DNA from: HGM11368 sp051883395
GTDB taxonomy: Bacteria; Bacillota; Clostridia; Christensenellales; UBA3700
DNA: 53,446 bases
Direction of reading: 5' to 3'
Assembly (NCBI GenBank): GCA_051883395.1
Contig: JBJETQ010000036.1
Span: 1 to 53,446 of the forward strand
Shown here: positions 47,642 to 53,446 of the stretch, piece after piece
Layout of the letters: each line of letters begins with the position of its first letter
Position numbering within the stretch: the stretch's first letter is position 1
Translations under genes and position numbers: made by a program
The notes under the pieces: generated by a model
Database searches by the model: none
What the model saw: only the letters and a program-made list of their open reading frames with translations
What the model was told of the DNA's origin: nothing

Positions 47642-50293
47642 ATGACCAAACTTGCTACCTGGATAATGAATCACAAAATAATAATTATTTGCGTGGTTGC
47701 TTTACTTATCGCTCTGTCGGTTGTAGGTATGATGTTTGTACAGAAAGAAGGCGACGTAATATCATATCTTGACAAAGATACCGAAACCATAATTGCAAAA
47801 AAATTGCTTGAAAGTGAATTTAATATCATAGGCGATTGCACCGTTTCAATTTCCTTTGCAAGTAAGAATCAAGTAAAGAAAATAGTAGACGAAATTACCA
47901 AGTCCAACAAAATCATCGACGGAAAGGAAGCTACTCTGGCGTCCGCTATCTCCAAGACGGTATGGATTGGAACTTTTGACCAACTCGATTTGCTGGATTC
48001 TACTTTGATTGGCGCAGACGCTGCCGACGTAGAAGAAGCCTTTGACCTTGTCAATTCCAAGTTTGTCAAAGTTACCGACAAGGACGGCAATATAGTTGAC
48101 GACAGCTATACGGGAGAAAAATATACGACGTATCTAGTATCCTTCTACTTCAAATACGCAGGTTCCGACCAAAGAACAATCAATTCTCTCACAGCTATCG
48201 AAAACATCGTCAAAAAGCATCTTCAAGCAGGCATTGACGACGGCTCGATAGTCATTCCGCAAGATTTGGGCAGCAAAGCCGAAGATATCTATTATTTCGG
48301 CGGCACTTCTACCAACGCCAAAAAGCTGGTAGAATCGTCCGTAGGCGATATGCCTAAATTCTTTGCCGTGGTAGTGGTAGTCGTTCTCGTGATACTTCTG
48401 CTCACTACAAAGAGCTATCTCGAACCGTTGATTTTCCTTGCTACGCTCGGCATTTCTCTGTTGCTCAACATGGGCAGCAATATCATTGCCGGCGGTCCGC
48501 TTGCAGGGACGTCGTTTGGTACGATAAGCAGTATAACGTCTTCCTGCTCTACGATATTGCAACTGGCAATAGCTATGGATTATTCGATTTTTCTCATGCA
48601 CACTTATTATGAAGAAATCGAGCATTGCATGACGCCGAAAGAAGCGTTGATAAAAGCTCTGCCAAAGACAATAGCCGCAATATCTTCTTCCGCACTAACG
48701 ACTGTGGGCGGCTTTATTGCGCTGTTCTTTATGAAATACAAGATGGGTTACGACCTAGGATTTGTGCTTGCAAAAGGCGTTATTCTGTCGCTTTTGTCTG
48801 TCATCTTCATTCAACCTATCCTTATACTTGTGTTTGACAAGCTGGTAAAAAAGACCACGCACAAATGGAAAGTAGAAGTAAGACTCAAACCTGTTGCCAA
48901 AGTCGTAACGAAAAAATGGGTAGCAATCGTGGTAACCGTTTTGTGTATTGCCATGGCAATTCCTTGCGCATATTTCCAACTCAAAGTTCCGCTCAACTAT
49001 ATCACCATGACCAAGGAAAACCCTAACCCTAATTTCCCTGAAACAATCTCCAAAAAATATGACAATATGCTTATCATAATGACGCCGTACGAAGGTTCGG
49101 AAAACATTGACAAGCAATATGAATTTATCGAAAAACTCAATATGATAGGCTATCAGGTAGACGAGAGCGGCAATATCGTTACAGACGAAAACGGCGTTGC
49201 CGTGGAGAATGACGAAGAACACAGAATAATCGAAGTCTTTTCTCTCTGCACCGTTCTCAACCGCAACCTGTACGATTATATCGAAACAAGTCCTTTGAAA
49301 GGTACCATCTACGGTATGTTACATGGTAGTTTTATATCCAATATAGACAACGACGAAGCTGAAAGTAAATATTTGCTATATACCGTCAATCTCGAAGGCG
49401 TATCGGAAGACGTAGAATCGTATGCTACACTCAACAAAATCAAAGCTGTCGGACAGGAAGTATTCGGACAGAACGTAAGCATTACGGGACTTGCTCAGGG
49501 TGCATACGAGCTGAGTCTGGTTACTCCGCAGGACTTTGCGCTGGTATCTCTGCTCTCCGCCGCTATAATTCTGATAATTCTGTTGATTACCTTCCGCAAG
49601 CCGCTACTGTCAATTATGCTGCTGCTTGTCATCGAAACGGGTATCTTTATCAACCTGTCGTTCGTCTACTTTATGAACAACAAAATCAACTTTATGGCAT
49701 ATCTCATAGTTACGGCGATAGAACTCGGCGCAACGGTTGACTATGCAATACTGATGACCAGCAAATACAATGACGAAAAGGCCAAGGGCGTAGAATCGAT
49801 TACCGCAGTCAAAAACGCAATATATCGTGCCGCTCCGAGCGTGCTGACGTCGGGTGCAATACTGATTGCGGCATGTATTTCGGTAAGGCTCATCACGTCC
49901 AACATGATAGTTGGTCAGATAACCGAGCTTATAGCTCGTGGCGCAGTCATGAGTCTGATACTCGTATTTACCTTCCTGCCTGCCCTGCTGTGCATAAGAG
50001 CAAAGGCAATGAGAGCCATATCCATCAAACGTGGCAAGGGCGATCCTGAAGAAGGACTAAGCACGCAAGTTATCTTTGAAGCTCCACAACCTGCCGTAGC
50101 TACTGCCGGCGCACAAGACAGCTTAGATTTGTCTCCGATAGCAGGTGCGCCTAACCCTATGAGCGACGAAGCGACACCTTCTGTCGATGAAAATAGCGTG
50201 GTAGACACGGACAGCGCCGTTGAAACGCAAACTCAGACCACAGACGAAGTTACCGTGGATATTGACGAAAAAACTGACGAGAAAAACGACTGA
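47642..50293 (+). CDS. RND-superfamily transporter, MMPL domain
   Basis: An 883-residue membrane protein with the duplicated plan of RND/MMPL transporters. There is one helix at the N-terminus (about 12-32), an outer loop (about 35-235), and a five-helix bundle (about 240-400) with ILQLAIAMDYSIFLMHTYYEEIE, whose Asp is the probable proton relay. A second single helix, a second outer loop (about 460-640) and a second bundle (about 645-800) with TAIELGATVDYAILMTSKYND follow. The last ~75 residues are an acidic, Thr-rich cytoplasmic tail. MMPL proteins export lipids or hydrophobic compounds; the substrate here is unknown. AGGAG lies 6 nt before the second ATG (47642); the ATG at 47639 is also possible. 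Confidence 0.88.
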   Translation: MTKLATWIMNHKIIIICVVALLIALSVVGMMFVQKEGDVISYLDKDTETIIAKKLLESEFNIIGDCTVSISFASKNQVKKIVDEITKSNKIIDGKEATLASAISKTVWIGTFDQLDLLDSTLIGADAADVEEAFDLVNSKFVKVTDKDGNIVDDSYTGEKYTTYLVSFYFKYAGSDQRTINSLTAIENIVKKHLQAGIDDGSIVIPQDLGSKAEDIYYFGGTSTNAKKLVESSVGDMPKFFAVVVVVVLVILLLTTKSYLEPLIFLATLGISLLLNMGSNIIAGGPLAGTSFGTISSITSSCSTILQLAIAMDYSIFLMHTYYEEIEHCMTPKEALIKALPKTIAAISSSALTTVGGFIALFFMKYKMGYDLGFVLAKGVILSLLSVIFIQPILILVFDKLVKKTTHKWKVEVRLKPVAKVVTKKWVAIVVTVLCIAMAIPCAYFQLKVPLNYITMTKENPNPNFPETISKKYDNMLIIMTPYEGSENIDKQYEFIEKLNMIGYQVDESGNIVTDENGVAVENDEEHRIIEVFSLCTVLNRNLYDYIETSPLKGTIYGMLHGSFISNIDNDEAESKYLLYTVNLEGVSEDVESYATLNKIKAVGQEVFGQNVSITGLAQGAYELSLVTPQDFALVSLLSAAIILIILLITFRKPLLSIMLLLVIETGIFINLSFVYFMNNKINFMAYLIVTAIELGATVDYAILMTSKYNDEKAKGVESITAVKNAIYRAAPSVLTSGAILIAACISVRLITSNMIVGQITELIARGAVMSLILVFTFLPALLCIRAKAMRAISIKRGKGDPEEGLSTQVIFEAPQPAVATAGAQDSLDLSPIAGAPNPMSDEATPSVDENSVVDTDSAVETQTQTTDEVTVDIDEKTDEKND

Positions 50294-50357
50294 ACCAATA
50301 GCGACTAAACAATCGTTTAGCAAAACAACGACTAAACAAACTTATACTTATAACAAA

Positions 50358-50392
50358 ACAGCGGCTCGACGAATAATCGTCCGAGCCGCTGT
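50358..50392. terminator. Bidirectional terminator between MMPL gene and ridA
   Basis: A long stem (ACAGCGGCTCG plus ACGA / TCGT plus CCGAGCCGCTGT, one bulged base) with an ATAA loop, between convergent genes. T-rich sequence follows on both strands (AATTTTAT and TTTTG). Confidence 0.85.
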
Positions 50393-50449
50393 AATTTTAT
50401 CTTTTGTATCAAATTTTATATTGATTTAATATCCTTTCCACCTAATATT

Positions 50450-50824
50450 CTACTTTACCTTGGCTATGCAGTCTATCTCAACCAGCACGTTCTTAGGCAA
50501 GGTCTTGACAGCCACACAGGAACGTGCAGGACATGATACGAAGTATTGGGCATATATAGCATTGAAAGTGGCAAAATCGTTCATATCGGCAAGAAAACAT
50601 ACCGTCTTGACTACGTTTTCCATATCGCTTCCGCTTGCCTGCAATACTGCGCTGAGATTTTTGCAGACCTGATGAGTCTGTTCTTCTATCGTAGTTGCTT
50701 CTACGACGTTGGTGGTCGGATTGATAGCAATTTGTCCCGACGTGTAAACCACACCGTCAAGCACGACGGCTTGTGAATAAGGTCCTATCGCCTTTGGCGC
50801 ATTGTCAGTTGATATTTTTTTCAT
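50450..50824 (-). CDS. ridA: RidA-family enamine/imine deaminase
   Basis: A 124-residue protein of the RidA/YjgF/UK114 family. It shows the start ISTDNAPKAIGPYSQAVVLDGVVYTSGQI, the conserved arginine in CPARSCVAV (Arg104) and the end LPKNVLVEIDCIA. RidA trimers hydrolyse 2-aminoacrylate and related imines released by PLP enzymes such as IlvA. It lies 9 nt after ilvA, which is the enzyme that makes this reactive product, so the operon pairs source and detoxifier. AGGAG precedes the ATG. Confidence 0.93.
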   Translation of the reverse strand: MKKISTDNAPKAIGPYSQAVVLDGVVYTSGQIAINPTTNVVEATTIEEQTHQVCKNLSAVLQASGSDMENVVKTVCFLADMNDFATFNAIYAQYFVSCPARSCVAVKTLPKNVLVEIDCIAKVK

Positions 50825-50833
50825 ATTATACTC

Positions 50834-52027
50834 CTAAAACAGTTTAAATCCTTCGCTTGTCAGTCGATTGCGGATTTGTTGGATATGTTCAAAGTTTCTC
50901 GTCTCGATTTCTACTCTCAAAAAGCAACCCGTAACGTCGCTGCCTTCATTGGAGCGTTCATGATGAACTCCGATAACGTTGGCACCCAACGAACTGATGA
51001 TAGCCGCAACGTGAGCAAGCTGTCCGGGTTTGTCGGGCAATTCTATGGACATAGCGTGATTTCTGCCCGTCATCAAAAGTCCTCTCTTGATGACTCTGGA
51101 CAAAATAGTAACGTCGATATTACCGCCGGACACCAAAGCACATACGTTTTTGCCTTCTACCGGTATTTTGTTGAACATCACCGCCGCAACAGCAACAGCG
51201 CCGGCACCTTCGGCAATCATCTTGTGTTGCTCTATCAAAGCAAGAATAGCAGAAGATATTTCGTCGTCATTGACGCTGACTATCTCGTCCACGTACTTTT
51301 TGCACATCTCAAAGGTCAAATCACCGGGCTGTTTGACAGCAATACCGTCTGCAATGGTAGACACGCCTTCCAGCTTTTCGATACGGTTGTGAGCAACCGA
51401 CTGCAACATGCTTGGCGCACCGGTAGCCTGCACTCCGTACACTTTGATTTCCGGACGAAGCGACTTGATAGCAAAAGCCACACCCGATATAAGTCCGCCG
51501 CCGCCGATAGGCACAACTACTGCGTCGAGATTTTTGATTTGGTCGAGAATTTCGAGACCTATCGTGCCTTGTCCTGCGATTACGTCAGGGTCGTTGAATG
51601 GGTGAATAAATGTATATCCACATTCTTCTTTGAGTTGCAAAGCCTTGTTGTAAGCGTCGTCGTACACGCCCTTGACAAGACAAACCTGCGCACCGTAGTT
51701 TTTAGTAGCTTCCACCTTGGATATAGGCGCACCGTCAGGCAGACAAATCAAAGAGCTGATACCGCTCTTGGTTGCGGCAAGCGCAACGCCCTGAGCGTGA
51801 TTGCCTGCGCTGCAAGCGATAACGCCACGTTTCTTCTCATCTTCGCTCAGTTGCGATATTTTGTAATATGCGCCCCTTACCTTAAACGAACCCGTAACTT
51901 GCAGGTTTTCGGTTTTGAGAAAAAGGTTGCAACCGCTGTTGATTTTCGGTGCAGCAATTACATCTGTGTTTCTGATAACCTCTTTGAGTACGTAAGAGGC
52001 ATGATAAACTTTGTCTAATGTCAGCAT
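50834..52027 (-). CDS. ilvA: Threonine ammonia-lyase (biosynthetic-type, one ACT domain)
   Basis: A 397-residue PLP enzyme that turns threonine into 2-oxobutyrate and ammonia, the entry to isoleucine synthesis. The PLP lysine is in TGSFKVRGA (Lys49), the phosphate-binding loop is VPIGGGGLISG, and SAGNHAQGVA is also present. The C-terminus (about 325-397) is one ACT-like regulatory domain. The short form with one ACT domain resembles many Gram-positive enzymes. It lies 7 nt after ilvD and 9 nt before ridA. No leader or T-box is visible within the window because the operon start lies outside. Confidence 0.93.
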   Translation of the reverse strand: MLTLDKVYHASYVLKEVIRNTDVIAAPKINSGCNLFLKTENLQVTGSFKVRGAYYKISQLSEDEKKRGVIACSAGNHAQGVALAATKSGISSLICLPDGAPISKVEATKNYGAQVCLVKGVYDDAYNKALQLKEECGYTFIHPFNDPDVIAGQGTIGLEILDQIKNLDAVVVPIGGGGLISGVAFAIKSLRPEIKVYGVQATGAPSMLQSVAHNRIEKLEGVSTIADGIAVKQPGDLTFEMCKKYVDEIVSVNDDEISSAILALIEQHKMIAEGAGAVAVAAVMFNKIPVEGKNVCALVSGGNIDVTILSRVIKRGLLMTGRNHAMSIELPDKPGQLAHVAAIISSLGANVIGVHHERSNEGSDVTGCFLRVEIETRNFEHIQQIRNRLTSEGFKLF

Positions 52028-52034
52028 ATTTTCC

Positions 52035-53446
52035 TTATTCCAGCACAGCGCCTTTGTCTGCGCTGGTTACCATTCTTGCATATCTTGCCAGCCAGCCGCT
52101 CTTGATTTTTGGCTCAGGCATAACAAGATTTTTTCTTCTTTGTTCCAATTCTTCGTCGCTCACGTTGACGTTGACGCTTCCTGCAGGAATATCTATGGAT
52201 ATAATGTCTCCTTCCTGCACAAGTCCGATTTCTCCGCCCATTGCCGCCTCAGGCGCAACGTGTCCGATAGACGCTCCACGGCTTGCGCCGCTGAATCTTC
52301 CGTCGGTGATGAGAGCCACGGATTTGTCGAGTTTCATACCTGCAAGCGCAGAAGTTGGATTGAGCATTTCTCTCATTCCAGGTCCACCCTTTGGTCCTTC
52401 ATATCTGATAACAACCACGTCGCCTGCTACTATTTTGCCGCCGTAAATTGCCTGAATAGCATCGTCTTCGCTGTCAAACACTCTTGCAGGTCCGCTGTGA
52501 ACAAGCATCTCGGGAGCTACTGCGCTTCTCTTGACAACGCAGCCTTTTTTTGCAATATTGCCCCACAAAATAGCTATGCCGCCGTTGGCAGAATAAGGAT
52601 TGTCGATAGATTTGATTGTTCCGTATTCTTTGAGTTCAACGCCTTGCAGATTTTCGCCGACCGTCTTGCCGGTAGCGGTAATTGCGGTGTTGTCGATATA
52701 TCCCCCACGATTGAGTTCGCTGAGTACGGCTTGCACTCCGCCTGCCTGATTGAGATCCTGCATATGGGTAGGACCGGCAGGAGCAAGGTGGCAAAGATTA
52801 GGCGTTCTGCCGCTGATTTCGTTGATAATATTGAGATCGAGCGGATAACCTGCTTCGTTGGCAATTGCCAACAGGTGCAGGACGCTGTTGCTTGAACAGC
52901 CAAGAGCCATATCGCAAGCGAGTGCGTTGCGGATAGATTTTTCGTTGATAATATCTCTCGCCTTAATGTCCTTGTTGACAAGGTTCATAATTGCCATACC
53001 GGCATGCTTTGCAAGAGCAATTCTTGCGCTGGATACGGCAGGTATCGTTCCGTTACCAGGCAAAGCAATACCTATCGCTTCGCAAAGGCAGTTCATAGAA
53101 TTGGCTGTATACATTCCGCTGCAAGAACCGCAGGTAGGACAACAGTTCTGTTCAAAATCGAGCAAGCCCTTGTCGTCAATGATGCCGGCTTTTCTTGCGC
53201 CCACGGCTTCAAACATTTTGGACAGCGACACTTCGCAGCCGTTTACAAGACCTGCCATCATAGGACCGCCGCTCACGACAACGGCAGGAATATTCATTCT
53301 CACCGCCGCCATAACCATACCTGGCACAATTTTGTCGCAGTTAGGCACAAGCACAAGACCGTCGAAACAATGTGCCATAGTCATGGTTTCTACGCTGTCG
53401 GCAATGAGTTCTCTCGAAGCAAGGCTGTATTTCATACCTATATGTC
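52035..53446 (-). CDS. ilvD: Dihydroxy-acid dehydratase, 5' end cut by the window
   Basis: At least 470 residues of IlvD, the iron-sulfur dehydratase that makes the 2-oxo acids of valine and isoleucine. Cluster cysteines appear in NCDKIVPGM and CPTCGSCSGMYTANSMN, and the C-terminal signature is LITDGRFSGASRGASIGHVAPEA. The frame stays open to the window edge (Asp-Ile-Gly before Met-Lys-Tyr), and the usual protein has about 555 residues, so about 85 N-terminal residues lie outside. It heads the ilvD-ilvA-ridA group seen here. Confidence 0.93.
   Translation of the reverse strand, partial: HIGMKYSLASRELIADSVETMTMAHCFDGLVLVPNCDKIVPGMVMAAVRMNIPAVVVSGGPMMAGLVNGCEVSLSKMFEAVGARKAGIIDDKGLLDFEQNCCPTCGSCSGMYTANSMNCLCEAIGIALPGNGTIPAVSSARIALAKHAGMAIMNLVNKDIKARDIINEKSIRNALACDMALGCSSNSVLHLLAIANEAGYPLDLNIINEISGRTPNLCHLAPAGPTHMQDLNQAGGVQAVLSELNRGGYIDNTAITATGKTVGENLQGVELKEYGTIKSIDNPYSANGGIAILWGNIAKKGCVVKRSAVAPEMLVHSGPARVFDSEDDAIQAIYGGKIVAGDVVVIRYEGPKGGPGMREMLNPTSALAGMKLDKSVALITDGRFSGASRGASIGHVAPEAAMGGEIGLVQEGDIISIDIPAGSVNVNVSDEELEQRRKNLVMPEPKIKSGWLARYARMVTSADKGAVLE

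Noticed and set aside
50876..52018. Open frame of about 380 codons opposite ilvA
   Set aside because: Antisense shadow of ilvA caused by codon use; no family resemblance.
1..53446. CRISPR arrays, rRNA genes, tRNA genes and transposases
   Set aside because: I looked for regular spaced repeats, rRNA cores, tRNA-like TTCGA arms and transposase motifs by eye and found none convincing; a tRNA or covariance search would be decisive.

Overview
The window looks like chromosome from a low-to-medium GC Gram-positive anaerobe, most likely of class Clostridia (Bacillota). The signs are strong AGGAGG-type ribosome sites, a ThiT-type ECF thiamine transporter behind a TPP riboswitch, an orphan TM1266-type regulator, a DUF3343 sulfur/selenium-carrier protein beside a cysteine desulfurase, a phage-type GNAT toxin unit and a type-2 IleRS. 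The clade is inferred from gene content only. No rRNA, tRNA or CRISPR array was recognised.

Left part (1-8.5 kb), mostly on the minus strand: a YqeY-like protein, the AzlCD branched-chain amino acid exporter, and an operon of a monoacylglycerol-lipase-like hydrolase with the two subunits of a type II topoisomerase (probably topoisomerase IV). A plus-strand murG follows and ends at a perfect terminator.

Region 8.5-21.5 kb is accessory. A GNAT toxin/antitoxin-like pair with its own consensus promoter sits beside a compact podovirus-like virion cassette: small and large terminase, zinc-ribbon protein, portal, scaffold, capsid, head-completion or tail proteins, coiled-coil protein and two holins, all on the minus strand. 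I see no integrase, repressor, replication gene, endolysin or receptor-binding protein. At the packaging end, a plus-strand promoter drives a leader of about 390 nt with several perfect hairpins and then a secreted, membrane-anchored protein. A sigma-region-4-like late regulator with its own promoter and an upstream operator-like palindrome faces it.

Region 21.9-37.3 kb is housekeeping again. It holds corC-ileS-rRNA methyltransferase-rluA; the DUF3343/cysteine desulfurase pair; an ABC importer of the nitrate/sulfonate/thiamine-precursor type; an orphan hydrogenase-type regulator; a degenerate ABC ATPase coupled to an S41 protease; and thiT. The TPP riboswitch of thiT ends in a hairpin that is at once a terminator and a mask for the ribosome site.

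Region 37.3-44.7 kb is the strongest candidate for a new system. It is a tight five-gene operon with one promoter and one terminator, encoding a TIR protein with a DUF6273-like C-terminus, a 730-residue coiled-coil protein, a MinD/ParA-like ATPase with a KGGxGR P-loop, a 756-residue protein of unknown type and a GNAT acetyltransferase. The layout suggests a TIR-based immune or signalling system; the function is inferred, not shown.

Region 45-53.4 kb holds pgi, a TIM-barrel sugar isomerase that appears to be leaderless, an MMPL-family transporter, and ilvD-ilvA-ridA, where RidA would clear the reactive enamine/imine that IlvA releases. Copies of a short intergenic repeat lie near 32.8 kb and 45.0 kb.
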